Origin: Alphaproteobacteria bacterium
GTDB lineage: Bacteria > Pseudomonadota > Alphaproteobacteria > Rhodobacterales > Rhodobacteraceae
Direction: 5' to 3'
Assembly: GCA_030431485.1 (NCBI GenBank)
Contig: JAUIIR010000052.1
Coordinates: 1 to 32,179 of the forward strand
DNA length: 32,179 nucleotides
The translations under genes were made by a program, and so were the position numbers. The notes below the pieces were generated by a model that saw only the letters and a list, made by a program, of their open reading frames with translations, ran no database searches and was not told the DNA's origin. This document shows, in pieces, positions 1 through 10,481 of this stretch (position 1 is its first letter; each line of letters starts with the position of its first letter).

Positions 1-243
1 TCGGCGACGCTGGGTCTGGCGACCGCAATCATCACCGAAAGCGCACTCAGCTTTCTTGGTGTAGGCTTCCCATCCGACTTCCCAACATGGGGCAAAATGC
101 TGGCCGACGCGGTCCAGCGCATGCAGCAGTTCCCCGAGCGGGTGTACCTGCCCGGCATCGCGATCTCGCTCACGGTGCTGAGCGTGAACTACCTTGGCGA
201 CGGTCTGCGCGACGCGCTTGATCCGCGGATCCGGGGCCGCTGA
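1..243 (+). CDS. Peptide/nickel-type ABC transporter permease, C-terminal end (partial)
   Basis: The open frame from base 1 reads through to a TGA at 241-243 and gives the last 80 residues of a DppC/OppC-type inner-membrane permease. Visible family features are the ESALSFLGVG segment, the PTWGKML stretch and the typical C-terminus NYLGDGLRDALDPR. By family knowledge it would form part of the channel of a dipeptide/oligopeptide importer. The start and the rest of the operon lie upstream of the window, so substrate specificity cannot be judged. Confidence 0.9.
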   Translation, partial: SATLGLATAIITESALSFLGVGFPSDFPTWGKMLADAVQRMQQFPERVYLPGIAISLTVLSVNYLGDGLRDALDPRIRGR

Positions 244-255
244 ACGCCTGATGTG

Positions 256-301
256 AAAAAAGACCAATCGGCACGGGCATTGCGCCCGCGCCCGAATGGT
301 C
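256..301 (-). terminator. Hairpin with T-tract on the minus strand, after the permease gene
   Basis: Bases 262-301 form an imperfect two-tier hairpin: outer arms GACCA/TGGTC, further CGG/CCG pairs, and an inner CGGGC/GCCCG stem. It is flanked on the left by a run of six A (256-261), so the T-tract lies on the minus strand. It sits just downstream of a plus-strand gene, where no T-run follows it. It may block antisense transcription or act in both directions. Confidence 0.5.
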
Positions 302-456
302 GTCACGCGTCAGCGCATGGATTGGAACTCTGTTCCCGTCGAAGCCCGCAATAAGAAATACGGTCCTTTGAAATCAGGCCGGGATGCCTTTCCGTCAGCT
401 TGCCACAAGAAAGATTTCCCTCCATCTCGCCTCGTGACACATGGAAGGAACTCGGC

Positions 457-1509
457 ATGTTCGAATCCCTTGGCTTTGAAAACTACACGGCACCTCAGGT
501 GGCTGTGGGTCTCGCATTGATCCTAGGTGCGGCCTTTGGGCTGTTGGCAGAACGGACCAAATTCTGCTTCCGTCGCGGCCTTGTCGGCGAAGACCGCAAA
601 CAAGCAATGGGCGTCTGGCTGACTGCGCTGGCCGTGGCCGTGCTGGGAACACAGGCCGGGGTTCGGTCTGGCCTGATCACCTTTGACGATCACCGCTTCA
701 TGGCCGGCGATCTGCCGCTTCTTGCGATCTTTGTTGGCGGCGTGATGTTCGGCGCAGGAATGGTGCTCACACGCGGCTGTGTTTCGCGGCTCACAGTGCT
801 GTCTGCCAGTGGCAACCTGCGTGCAGTGTTCGTTCTGCTGGTGTTTGCCATCACCGCCCACGCAACGCTCAAGGGCGTTCTCGCACCCGCACGCACCACT
901 CTGGGGTCAGTCACGGTGGCATTGGGAGACACGGTGTCGCTGGCAGCCTTGCCCGGCGGAGCATTGGTCTGGTCCGTCCTGATCGCGCTCGCGGCACTTG
1001 CCGTCGCCGCCCGGTCCGGCAACCGCGCAACAAAGCTGGGTCTTGCCGCCCTGCTTGGCGCTCTGGTTCCGGCTGGCTGGATCGGAACAGGCTTTGTGCT
1101 TTATGACGATTTCGATCCCGTCGCCCTGCAAAGCCTGTCCTTCACGTCACCTTATGCGGATACGCTGTTCTGGACCGTGGCTTCGACCTCGATCCCGGCA
1201 AATTTCGGTGTGGGTCTGATTGGCGGCGTTCTGATCGGGGCGTTTGTCTCGGCAATCGCGTTTGGTACATTCCAGTGGCAGTCGTTTAGCGCGCCAGCCG
1301 AAACGGGACGCTACGCAGGCGGCGCCGTTCTGATGGGCGTCGGTGGCGTGCTGGCCGGAGGCTGCACCGTCGGCGCAGGTCTCGCGGGGGTCCCGACCAT
1401 GTCGATAGCCGCGCTGTTTGCGATCCTGTCCATTGCGGTCGGCGCAGTACTGACCAATGCAGCGCTCAAGCCGTCGCGTTCATCGACCTACGCCCAACCG
1501 GCAGAGTAA
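457..1509 (+). CDS. YeeE/YedE family (TsuA-like) sulfur-compound transporter
   Basis: A 350-residue, strongly hydrophobic protein with about nine or ten membrane segments. Three conserved cysteine motifs of the YeeE/YedE family are present: KFCFRR (C37), TRGCVSR (C108) and AGGCTVG (C303). In TsuA-type members such cysteines line a path that moves thiosulfate or related sulfur species across the inner membrane, and that role is inferred here. The start was placed at 457 because AAGGAA lies about eight bases upstream. An ATG at 400 would add 19 residues that look non-coding. It is a single-protein version rather than a YeeE/YedE half pair. It ends two bases before the convergent gene on the other strand. 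Confidence 0.85.
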   Translation: MFESLGFENYTAPQVAVGLALILGAAFGLLAERTKFCFRRGLVGEDRKQAMGVWLTALAVAVLGTQAGVRSGLITFDDHRFMAGDLPLLAIFVGGVMFGAGMVLTRGCVSRLTVLSASGNLRAVFVLLVFAITAHATLKGVLAPARTTLGSVTVALGDTVSLAALPGGALVWSVLIALAALAVAARSGNRATKLGLAALLGALVPAGWIGTGFVLYDDFDPVALQSLSFTSPYADTLFWTVASTSIPANFGVGLIGGVLIGAFVSAIAFGTFQWQSFSAPAETGRYAGGAVLMGVGGVLAGGCTVGAGLAGVPTMSIAALFAILSIAVGAVLTNAALKPSRSSTYAQPAE

Positions 1510-1511
1510 GC

Positions 1512-1880
1512 TCAGATATCAATCTCGCCGTCTTCGGGCGGCGGGAGCCCGTCCAGCGGTGGAGCATCCTGTTTCCGTTTAAGCAGAATGTCACCGTTGG
1601 GCAGCACCACCGGCGGCTCGTAGGCGGACCAATCTTCGACCTGCTCCATGAGGTCGCGCAAGGCAGGCCCCATTTCTTCGGCAAAACTCCGAATCGCCGG
1701 TTCGATTTCCTCGGCCAGCCCTTCAAGTTCGCGCAGGGCTGGTTCCATCTCATCCATTAGGCCACGGAAGAACAGCTTGGCGCCCTCTTCCATCAGGCTC
1801 GTGCCGCTCTCATCGTCTTGTGCAACCGCTCCGGACGCGGAGATCGTAAGGATGAGAGCAAGTGTCGGAATCTGTTTCAT
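1512..1880 (-). CDS. Small exported acidic protein, function unknown
   Basis: A 122-residue protein with a clear signal peptide (MKQIPTLALILTISASGAVA, then QDD). The mature part is acidic and helical, with repeated E-E/M-rich heptad-like stretches (residues 30-90) and a proline-rich tail. It is probably periplasmic. I recall that homologues in Roseobacter genomes sometimes carry the label AAA+ family ATPase, but no Walker motif is visible, so that label would be wrong. No good Shine-Dalgarno is seen before the ATG. Function is not recognisable. It ends two bases from the convergent YeeE gene. Confidence 0.7.
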   Translation of the reverse strand: MKQIPTLALILTISASGAVAQDDESGTSLMEEGAKLFFRGLMDEMEPALRELEGLAEEIEPAIRSFAEEMGPALRDLMEQVEDWSAYEPPVVLPNGDILLKRKQDAPPLDGLPPPEDGEIDI

Positions 1881-1915
1881 AGGAGAGATATAGGCGCTGC
1901 GATCCTGGATTTCAC

Positions 1916-2947
1916 CTATAGGTCGATATCCAGAGTCACCGGGAAATGATCAGAGGCCACGAGCAAGGCCTCGCGCAGTTCAGGGGTCTTCCAACACGCG
2001 GGATCGTCAAACGGGTGCCAGATGCGCCAACGCCGCGCCTTGGGGCGAAGGTCGGCAGACACCATGATGTAGTCCAGCAGCGCCTGCAGATAACGTTCTT
2101 CCTGCGAGATGTAAAAGCGCGCCGTCGTCGGTTGCGGGCCAATCCGCCGCAACAGCGCTTCACACGCATGCGGGTCAAACAAGTCCCGATCTCCGTCTCC
2201 AAGAATGATCTCAACCGAACTGCGGCCAAACAGATTCTCGTATTCGTCCAGCCCTGGACCGTCATTCAAATCTCCCATCACGATCAGTGGGTCACCTGCA
2301 TCAAGATGCTCTGTTACCCGCGCGCGCAGCCAGATCGCTTGTGCCAATTGTTTGCGCCGGTTGCTGATGGACAGACGCATGACCTCATCGCGATTGGTCG
2401 CGCCATGTGGCGCCTTGGACTTGAGATGCGCCCCGATCAGCCGGATCACCTGCCCGCTGTTCCTGACCTTGAGCGATACCTCCAGCGGAGGTTTGGAAAA
2501 CACCACTTTGTCTTCGGTCGCGTCGATATCGAGATCAATGCGGAAGGTCCCATCAAAGCGCGGTGCGCCTTCCACTTGCGGCGCACCCGGGACCGGTGCC
2601 TGTCCCCGCGGATCGTGCCGGGCGGTCACCACGTCCGGGTCATACATCAGCGCGATTTCCTGCTGCGTGTCGTTGCTGAACCCCATGACTGCCTTGCGCG
2701 CCCGCAGGTCGAACGCTTCGGCAAAGCGCTCCAGCGCACGCACGGTTTCGCGGTTGCGACTGGTGTCCGGTGCTTCCACCACCATCACCACATCCGCATC
2801 AATCGCCGTGAACACGATCCCCAATGCTTCGGTCTGCATCGCCTTGGTCACGTTATGGCGCGCCGACCATGACCCGTCGGCAATCAGCTGGCCCGCATCA
2901 TCAAACAGTGCGTCGAACCATTCGACATTGTAAGTGGCCAATCTCAT
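1916..2947 (-). CDS. Endonuclease/exonuclease/phosphatase (EEP) family protein
   Basis: A 343-residue protein of the EEP superfamily (DNase I / exonuclease III / inositol-phosphatase fold). Active-site motifs are in the expected order: N-terminal TYNVEWF (N7), VVEAP (E58), AHLKSK (about residue 173), GDLND (225-229) and the terminal SDHFP (SDH 332-334). These are the metal-binding and catalytic Asn, Glu, His and Asp positions of the family, so a Mg-dependent phosphodiesterase is likely. The substrate is unknown. No signal peptide is seen. It lies 20 bases downstream of the J-domain gene and could be co-transcribed with it. Confidence 0.82.
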   Translation of the reverse strand: MRLATYNVEWFDALFDDAGQLIADGSWSARHNVTKAMQTEALGIVFTAIDADVVMVVEAPDTSRNRETVRALERFAEAFDLRARKAVMGFSNDTQQEIALMYDPDVVTARHDPRGQAPVPGAPQVEGAPRFDGTFRIDLDIDATEDKVVFSKPPLEVSLKVRNSGQVIRLIGAHLKSKAPHGATNRDEVMRLSISNRRKQLAQAIWLRARVTEHLDAGDPLIVMGDLNDGPGLDEYENLFGRSSVEIILGDGDRDLFDPHACEALLRRIGPQPTTARFYISQEERYLQALLDYIMVSADLRPKARRWRIWHPFDDPACWKTPELREALLVASDHFPVTLDIDL

Positions 2948-2967
2948 GCAGGCTCAATCGGACCGCA

Positions 2968-3651
2968 TCACGCGTGTTCACGCGCCGCGATCTCTTCCCA
3001 CGCCCGGTTGATGTCGATCAGACGTCGTTCCGACAGCCGCACAGCTTCTTCCGGGACACCACGGGCAATCATCCGGTCGGGATGGCTGTCGCGGACAAGC
3101 TGCCGCCAGGTTGCGCGGATCTGATCCAGCGGCATATCGGGGTCCACGCCCAGAACATCATAAGGATCGGGCTCCGCATCCGGCACGAAGCGCGATTTTA
3201 ATCGACGAAACGATCCGTCTGGCAGCTCGAAGATCTCGGCCACACGCAGCAGGAACGCGTCTTCGCCCGGATGATAGGTGCCATCAGCCATCGCGATGTG
3301 AAACAGACCTTCCATCAGATCGCAAAGCGTACCCCGATCCTGACCAAACATCGCACGGATGCGCTTGGCGTATTCCTCATAGCCGGCCACGTCCTGACGC
3401 GCGAGGTTGAACACCCGCGCCGCCCCCGCCTCATCTTCGCGCGGGATATGAAACACTTCGCGAAACGCCATCACCTCATCGCGCGTCACAAGCCCATCCG
3501 CTTTGGCCATCTTGGCCGACAGCGCGATGACCGCAATGGTGAAAGCCACGGTCTTTTCCGGCGGCGTGCGCAGGCGTTCAAATACCTCGGAGAGCCCTTC
3601 GCCCGAGGCAAGGGCCGAGACAGCATCCGCAATGCGCGACCAGATCGACAT
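2968..3651 (-). CDS. TerB-domain / J-domain co-chaperone (DjlA-like)
   Basis: A 227-residue protein with two modules. Residues about 33-150 form a TerB-like helical domain (AKADGLVTRDEV and MADGTYHPGED, the paired acidic motifs of the family). Residues about 162-227 form a J-domain (DPYDVLGVD...) with the HPD tripeptide intact at 190-192, needed to stimulate the DnaK ATPase. This layout matches DjlA-type proteins, but the N-terminal membrane anchor of E. coli DjlA is absent, so it is probably cytoplasmic. The start ATG at 3651 gives a normal N-terminus. The partner DnaK is not in the window. Confidence 0.88.
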   Translation of the reverse strand: MSIWSRIADAVSALASGEGLSEVFERLRTPPEKTVAFTIAVIALSAKMAKADGLVTRDEVMAFREVFHIPREDEAGAARVFNLARQDVAGYEEYAKRIRAMFGQDRGTLCDLMEGLFHIAMADGTYHPGEDAFLLRVAEIFELPDGSFRRLKSRFVPDAEPDPYDVLGVDPDMPLDQIRATWRQLVRDSHPDRMIARGVPEEAVRLSERRLIDINRAWEEIAAREHA

Positions 3652-3693
3652 GCGAACAGTTTAAGCGAAAGTACCGATTTTGTCAGTGCGGCA

Positions 3694-4173
3694 TCACAGC
3701 ATTTTCTGCATCAGCACAAGGTCGATCCAGCGATCGAACTTGAAACCCACCTCAGGCAGAGTGGCAATGTCGGTGAATCCAAGGGTGGCGTGGAAATAGC
3801 GACCCGCCATGTTTTCGGCGCTGACGCCTGCCCAGAGCGAATGCACCCCATCCGCCCGCGCCACTTCCTCCAGCACCTGCATCAGCGCGCGCCCCGCCCC
3901 TTTGCCGCGCGCCTGCTGCGCGAGCGCGATGGAATGCTCTTTGGTGCGCGCATATCCGGGCCCATTGCGGAATGGAAAATAGCTGGCATAGCCCGCCGCG
4001 ACGCTGTCGATCTCGGCTACGAGAAACGCCGTTCCCCTGGCAGCAATGTCGTTCTGGACATCTTCGACTGTCTTGCGTTGCGAGGTGAAGGTGATCGTCG
4101 TGTTGTCGATCACATCATTCAGAATAACGGTCAGCGCCTCGGCATCCTCGGCGCGCGCAGGTCGGATGATCAT
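3694..4173 (-). CDS. GNAT family N-acetyltransferase (PAT/MnaT-like)
   Basis: A 159-residue single-domain acetyltransferase. The acetyl-CoA pyrophosphate loop is visible as QQARGKGAGRALM (residues 86-98), followed by WAGVSAEN and LGF, and a C-terminal VGFKFDRWIDLVLMQ. This pattern is typical of the phosphinothricin/L-amino-acid N-acetyltransferase group, so the substrate may be an amino acid or an analogue; this is inferred from family similarity. Its ATG overlaps the TGA of the upstream VOC gene as ATGA, which indicates translational coupling in a two-gene operon. Confidence 0.88.
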   Translation of the reverse strand: MIIRPARAEDAEALTVILNDVIDNTTITFTSQRKTVEDVQNDIAARGTAFLVAEIDSVAAGYASYFPFRNGPGYARTKEHSIALAQQARGKGAGRALMQVLEEVARADGVHSLWAGVSAENMAGRYFHATLGFTDIATLPEVGFKFDRWIDLVLMQKML

Positions 4174-4799
4174 GTAAGGACGCGCCGCCCACCGGCGGTC
4201 AGAAACACCGCCTGCATCATCCGATCCGCCATTTTCTGAAACAACACCCGGTCATTGTCAAAAACCGGTGCAAGCCGGTTCTGCAAGTCCTTCACATCCG
4301 GACCGCAGATGGTCAGAGCTTCAAGCCTCAGCCCCGCACTTGGCAGGCTCACACCCGGCGGCGTCTCGGTGTACCATTGAATGATCGCCGGGAACTGCCC
4401 GTCAAAGGGCAGTCGGCCATCCGGCGGCACCAGCATGGTCCAGCTCAGATCGCCGCGCGACAGCTGCACGGGCTCGCCGGCTTCGGGAAACATCCTCTGC
4501 GCCGCCTCAATGTCATCACAGCGCAGAATCCATTTGTCGAGCTGCGCCGGGCCGTCGAAATCATCCAGCCCGAACCACCTAGGGTAGTCCGGTTTGGGCT
4601 GCGTTGGATCTGGTGCAATGGCCTCGAAATAGAGGTCATTCTCTAACCCCAGAAGTCGGTTATGAGTGGCGTAATGTGGATGCTGGCCACCCGCTTTGAG
4701 CGGTACACCCAGCGCCTCTTCGCTGTGGCGCACCGCATCTTCCAGCGTTTCACCAGCAACCGCGATGTGATCCAATTCGAGTTTCATATCGACATTCAC
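4170..4799 (-). CDS. VOC/glyoxalase-like family protein
   Basis: A 209-residue protein beginning with the VOC-type strand LELDHIAVAGETLEDAV and containing GGQHPHYATHNRLLGL and DLYFEAIAPDP, as in the long Glyoxalase_3-like group. Members bind a metal through paired beta-alpha-beta modules, but activities vary and none can be assigned here. It is longer than, and unlike, methylmalonyl-CoA epimerase, despite lying next to the mutase gene. An in-frame ATG four codons in (4787) is an equally good start, and no clear ribosome site separates them. Coupled to the following acetyltransferase gene by ATGA. Confidence 0.78.
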   Translation of the reverse strand: MNVDMKLELDHIAVAGETLEDAVRHSEEALGVPLKAGGQHPHYATHNRLLGLENDLYFEAIAPDPTQPKPDYPRWFGLDDFDGPAQLDKWILRCDDIEAAQRMFPEAGEPVQLSRGDLSWTMLVPPDGRLPFDGQFPAIIQWYTETPPGVSLPSAGLRLEALTICGPDVKDLQNRLAPVFDNDRVLFQKMADRMMQAVFLTAGGRRVLT

Positions 4800-4864
4800 A
4801 CACGCGGCGGGTTTTCCGTCAACGGAAAACAGCGGGCGCGTCGCCGCGTCCGCCCGGTTTGCAA

Positions 4865-6994
<2,130 letters not shown>

Positions 6995-7198
6995 CGTTCC
7001 GTCTTCCTCTTGTCGTCCTCGCCGCCGCCCGTTCGCGATTGGCACATTGCGGCGTGCGGTGGGTTTCGCACGGTCTCTGCCTCTGCCCTACGGCATCATG
7101 CGACCTGTTCAGTGGCACCATTGGCGATGCCGAAATTTTGTTCGGACCGCACAGCGCGGCCCTTCGCATTGGTCCCGCAACGCACTATGTCTTGGGGT

Positions 7199-7675
7199 AT
7201 GAAAACACTCCGGCCCTTCATACTGGCGCTCGCGGCTCTGGCATTGCCTGGTGCCAGCCTTGCTGCGGACACCTCGCTTGATCCCGCAGCAGACGAAGAG
7301 GTGAGCCTTGTGCCCATTCTCGACGCCAAAGACGTCACACTTGACGAATATTTGTGGGTCGCCCGCCCACTGATCGTATTCGCCAACGCTCCGGCGGACC
7401 CACTATTCATCCAGCAGATGCAATATCTGATGCGCGAGCTTGATGAACTGGCAGAGCGGGATATCGTCGTCATCACCGACACCGACCCGGCTGCACAATC
7501 CGATGTGCGGACCAAACTGCGCCCGCGCAGCTTTATGCTCGCGCTGATTGGCAAAGACGGGCAGATCAAGTTTCGCAAACCTCTGCCGTGGAGCGTTCGG
7601 GAACTGTCCCGCTCCATCGACAAGATGCCCATCCGGCAGCAAGAAATACGCGACCGACGCGCCTCGGGCTCGTAA
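7199..7675 (+). CDS. DUF4174 domain-containing exported protein
   Basis: A 158-residue protein with a signal peptide (MKTLRPFILALAALALPGASLA, then ADT) and a body matching the DUF4174 family: a thioredoxin-like pattern of strand RPLIVFANAPADPLF, then ERDIVVITDTDP and a C-terminal LIGKDGQIKFRKPLPWSVREL. No cysteine pair is present, so it is not a redox thioredoxin. The role is unknown. The start at 7199 gives a normal signal peptide; an ATG four codons upstream (7187) is possible, and neither has a strong ribosome site. It lies between the divergent mutase gene and the convergent pccA gene. I recall the same setting in other Roseobacter genomes. Confidence 0.8.
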   Translation: MKTLRPFILALAALALPGASLAADTSLDPAADEEVSLVPILDAKDVTLDEYLWVARPLIVFANAPADPLFIQQMQYLMRELDELAERDIVVITDTDPAAQSDVRTKLRPRSFMLALIGKDGQIKFRKPLPWSVRELSRSIDKMPIRQQEIRDRRASGS

Positions 7676-7798
7676 GACCGTGATTTGATCAAACGGCCGG
7701 AGTGCTGGCCCCGCTTATGCATGGGCGGACGGACCACGGGGAGATATCCCTCCGTAGTCGTCGCGCGTGATAACAGAGAGCGGGACCAGAGCACGAGA

Positions 7799-9802
7799 CT
7801 ATTCGAACTCCATGATCACATCGTCCACGGCAAGGCTGTCGCCGGCCGCAGCGTTGATCTTGGAGACGACGCCCTTGCGCTCGGCGCGCAGGATGTTTTC
7901 CATTTTCATCGCCTCGACGGTGCAGAGCGCCTGCCCTTCCTGAACCTCTTGACCCTCTTCCACGTCGATCTTCACGATCAGACCCGGCATCGGGCAGAGC
8001 AGCATCTTTGACGTGTCCGGCGGCACTTTTTCCGGCATCTTGCGCGCCAGCTCGGCCTGACGTGGCGTGCGCACGTGAACCTTAAGCTCGGCTCCGCGCG
8101 ACCGGATGCGGAACCCGCCCGACACCTTGCCCACCTTCATCACCAGCGGCACGCCATTGACCGTCATGCGGGCCAGTTGATCGCCGGGGGTCCAATCGCC
8201 ACTGACGCGCACTTCAGAGCCATCATCCGCAAACCGGACAGTCGAGCCATCGTGATCGGCAGCGATCCGGACATCAAAGTCCTGTCCCTGCAGCGCAACG
8301 TTCCATTCTTCGCCAACATGGCGCTCGTGATTGTCGAGCGTGCCCGAAATGCGGGCGCGCCGAATTTCGGCCACCCGGTTCATCGCCGCACAGGCCGCTG
8401 CGATGCCCCGCAGAGCATCATCGCCCAGCGTCACACCCTCGAACCCGTCGGGGTATTCCTCGGCGATAAAGGCGGTGGTCATGTCGCCCGAAATGAATTT
8501 CGGATGATCCATCACCGCCGACAGGAACGGCAGGTTATGCCCGATGCCTTCAACCTCGAAACTGTCAAGCGCATGGCGCATCACCTCGATGGCCTCACCG
8601 CGTGTCGGAGCCCATGTGCACAGCTTGGCGATCATCGGATCGTAGTACATGCTGATCTCGCCGCCTTCGAACACACCCGTGTCGTTGCGGACTAGACCGG
8701 CTCCCAGAGCACCCTCAGCCGGTGGACGGTAGCGGGTCAGACGGCCAATCGACGGCAAGAAGCCACGATACGGGTCTTCGGCATAAAGCCGGTTCTCGAT
8801 GGCCCAGCCGTTGATCTTGACGTCGTCCTGGGTGATCGACAGCGGCTCGCCATTGGCGACACGGATCATCTGCTCGACCAGATCGACACCGGTGATCAGT
8901 TCGGTAACCGGGTGTTCCACCTGAAGGCGGGTGTTCATCTCAAGGAAGTAGAAGTTCTTGTCGCCATCGACGATGAATTCCACCGTACCCGCGCTGGTAT
9001 AGCCCACGGCCTTGGCCAGCGCGACGGACTGTTCGCCCATCGCTCTACGCGTCGCTTCGTCCAGGAACGGCGACGGCGCTTCTTCCACAACCTTCTGGTT
9101 GCGGCGCTGGATCGAGCATTCGCGTTCGTTCAGGTAAATCCCGTTGCCATGCGCGTCGCAAAGCACCTGAATCTCGATATGGCGCGGCTGAGTGACGAAT
9201 TTCTCGATGAAGATACGGTCGTCGCCAAAGCTGTTCGCCGCCTCGTTCTTGGACGACTGAAAGCCCTCGCGCGCCTCTTCATCGTTCCATGCAATCCGCA
9301 TGCCCTTACCGCCACCGCCAGCGGAGGCCTTGATCATCACCGGATAGCCGATCTCGTTCGAGATCTTCACCGCTTCGTCCGCGTCCTCGATCAAGCCCAT
9401 ATAGCCAGGCACGGTCGACACATCGGCCTCTTGGGCGATCTTCTTCGAAGTGATCTTGTCGCCCATCGCTTCGATGGCCCCCTTGGGCGGCCCAATGAAG
9501 GCAACGCCTGCGGCCTCAAGGGCCTCGGCAAACTTCGGGTTCTCCGACAGAAAGCCGTAGCCCGGGTGAACCGCCTGCGCGCCTGTCTGCTTGATCGCGT
9601 CCATCACCTTGTCGATGACGATATAGGACTGGTTCGCCGGCGGCGGGCCGATATTTACCGCCTCGTCCGCCATTTCGACATGCAACGCGTGTTTGTCGGC
9701 GTCCGAATAGATGGCCACCGTTTTGATGCCCATCTTGCGGGCGGTCTTGATCACCCGGCAGGCGATCTCGCCCCGGTTGGCAATCAGGATCTTGTCGAAC
9801 AT
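7799..9802 (-). CDS. pccA: Propionyl-CoA carboxylase alpha subunit (biotin carboxylase + biotin carrier)
   Basis: A 667-residue protein with the biotin carboxylase module first (ANRGEIACRV at residues 8-17, HPGYGFLSEN at 79-88, ATP-grasp glycine loop KASAGGGGKGMR at 158-169, and EMNTRLQVEHPVTE). A linker/BT domain follows, then a C-terminal biotinyl domain with EAMKM. The biotin-accepting lysine is K633, 35 residues from the end as usual. With PccB it makes methylmalonyl-CoA from propionyl-CoA. AAAGGGA upstream of the ATG supports the start. No TTTGCAAA box is seen in the short upstream gap, and a terminator lies there, so its promoter is not obvious. Confidence 0.96.
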   Translation of the reverse strand: MFDKILIANRGEIACRVIKTARKMGIKTVAIYSDADKHALHVEMADEAVNIGPPPANQSYIVIDKVMDAIKQTGAQAVHPGYGFLSENPKFAEALEAAGVAFIGPPKGAIEAMGDKITSKKIAQEADVSTVPGYMGLIEDADEAVKISNEIGYPVMIKASAGGGGKGMRIAWNDEEAREGFQSSKNEAANSFGDDRIFIEKFVTQPRHIEIQVLCDAHGNGIYLNERECSIQRRNQKVVEEAPSPFLDEATRRAMGEQSVALAKAVGYTSAGTVEFIVDGDKNFYFLEMNTRLQVEHPVTELITGVDLVEQMIRVANGEPLSITQDDVKINGWAIENRLYAEDPYRGFLPSIGRLTRYRPPAEGALGAGLVRNDTGVFEGGEISMYYDPMIAKLCTWAPTRGEAIEVMRHALDSFEVEGIGHNLPFLSAVMDHPKFISGDMTTAFIAEEYPDGFEGVTLGDDALRGIAAACAAMNRVAEIRRARISGTLDNHERHVGEEWNVALQGQDFDVRIAADHDGSTVRFADDGSEVRVSGDWTPGDQLARMTVNGVPLVMKVGKVSGGFRIRSRGAELKVHVRTPRQAELARKMPEKVPPDTSKMLLCPMPGLIVKIDVEEGQEVQEGQALCTVEAMKMENILRAERKGVVSKINAAAGDSLAVDDVIMEFE

Positions 9803-9860
9803 GTCTGTCCCTTTCCGTCAGTCTTTTCTTGGCCGGGGAGCGATCCCGCAGCGATGGCAT

Positions 9861-9895
9861 AAAAAAGACCGTCCGGACGCGCGGTCCGAACGGTC
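9861..9895 (-). terminator. Rho-independent terminator after the 71-residue lipoprotein gene
   Basis: Read on the minus strand, two 12-base arms (GACCGTTCGGAC and GTCCGGACGGTC, one G-T wobble) enclose a five-base loop. Six T follow at 9866-9861. It lies between the lipoprotein stop and pccA, so pccA either has its own promoter in the 58-base gap or depends on read-through. Confidence 0.85.
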
Positions 9896-9928
9896 GAAAT
9901 CTGTAGGGGTTTGGGTCGCGCTGAACGG

Positions 9929-10144
9929 TCAGCAGCGTTCCGGATAGGTCTGGCAATAGGCGACATTGGCCGCGCCGCCGACAACTGCGCCGGTTGCCGG
10001 ATCACCGCCGGTCGCGACTGCAGTCCCGACCCCTGCCGCGCCGCCGAGCAAGGCTTGTTCGCCGAGCGTGTCGCCGCAGGCCGAAAGCCCGAAGAGCGCG
10101 CAGACCGCAAAAATGCGGGTGGGTGTGAAGATGTGCTGTGCCAT
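9929..10144 (-). CDS. Small glycine-rich lipoprotein, function unknown
   Basis: A 71-residue protein with a lipoprotein signal (charged start, hydrophobic core FAVCALFGLSAC, lipobox LSAC with Cys23). The short mature part is rich in Gly, Ala and Thr (LLGGAAGVGTAVATGG...GAVVGGAANVA), resembling the glycine-zipper stretch of small outer-membrane lipoproteins, and ends with a two-cysteine tail CQTYPERC. AAAGGAGC upstream supports the start. Function unknown; an envelope role is inferred. It is followed by a strong terminator. Confidence 0.8.
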   Translation of the reverse strand: MAQHIFTPTRIFAVCALFGLSACGDTLGEQALLGGAAGVGTAVATGGDPATGAVVGGAANVAYCQTYPERC

Positions 10145-10279
10145 ATGTCTGCTCCTTTGAGTGTGAGTGCCTCAAAGGGACTAACAGCAAGAAGCGTGCC
10201 CGGGTTCCAGCCTGTCGCGCCCGAAACGGGGTTTTGGGCAAAACCTTGCCCGCATTTGTAACATTCTGAATTTGAACGT

Positions 10280-10369
10280 AAAAAGTCGGGCGCTTGGCAT
10301 GGGGTATGACCAAGACGCCCGACAGGGGAAGGGTAACGGTGAACATATGGCGTAATCTGCCAACGCCAT
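10280..10369 (-). ncRNA. Orphan terminator with upstream hairpin: possible small RNA or long 3' UTR
   Basis: The gap 10145-10481 (337 bases) has no gene. On the minus strand it contains a strong terminator: arms 10310-10323 and 10285-10297 (GTCGGGCG...CGCCCGAC extended by CTTGG/CCAAG), then five T at 10284-10280. Upstream lies a second stem, 10347-10369 (ATGGCGT/ACGCCAT, nine-base loop), with a C-rich single-stranded stretch between. The stop codon of the next minus-strand gene is 158 bases before the terminator. No convincing promoter was seen in the gap, so this could be a 3' UTR, or a small RNA released from it. Confidence 0.35.
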
Positions 10370-10481
10370 GTCACTAGGAACACATCCACAGTGCCACAAC
10401 CGCCTAACGCGTCAATCGCAAGATTGATACAACTCAAGGTATCGGCTTTTTCCCGCGCATATTGCCCTGACGTAAGCGGCA

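Noticed and set aside
243..456. A 74-residue plus-strand frame (296-520) between the permease and YeeE genes
   Set aside because: It runs into the YeeE gene in another frame, has no ribosome site and no conserved features.
1946..2933. Long plus-strand frames opposite the EEP-family gene
   Set aside because: They mirror a clear minus-strand gene with intact catalytic motifs, and show no recognisable protein features.
4170..4799. VOC protein as methylmalonyl-CoA epimerase next to the mutase
   Set aside because: At 209 residues it is longer than the usual epimerase, and it resembles the Glyoxalase_3-like group instead. It is coupled to an acetyltransferase rather than to the mutase.
8912..9862. 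A 316-residue plus-strand frame opposite pccA
   Set aside because: It is the reverse shadow of the biotin carboxylase coding sequence, with no motif of its own.
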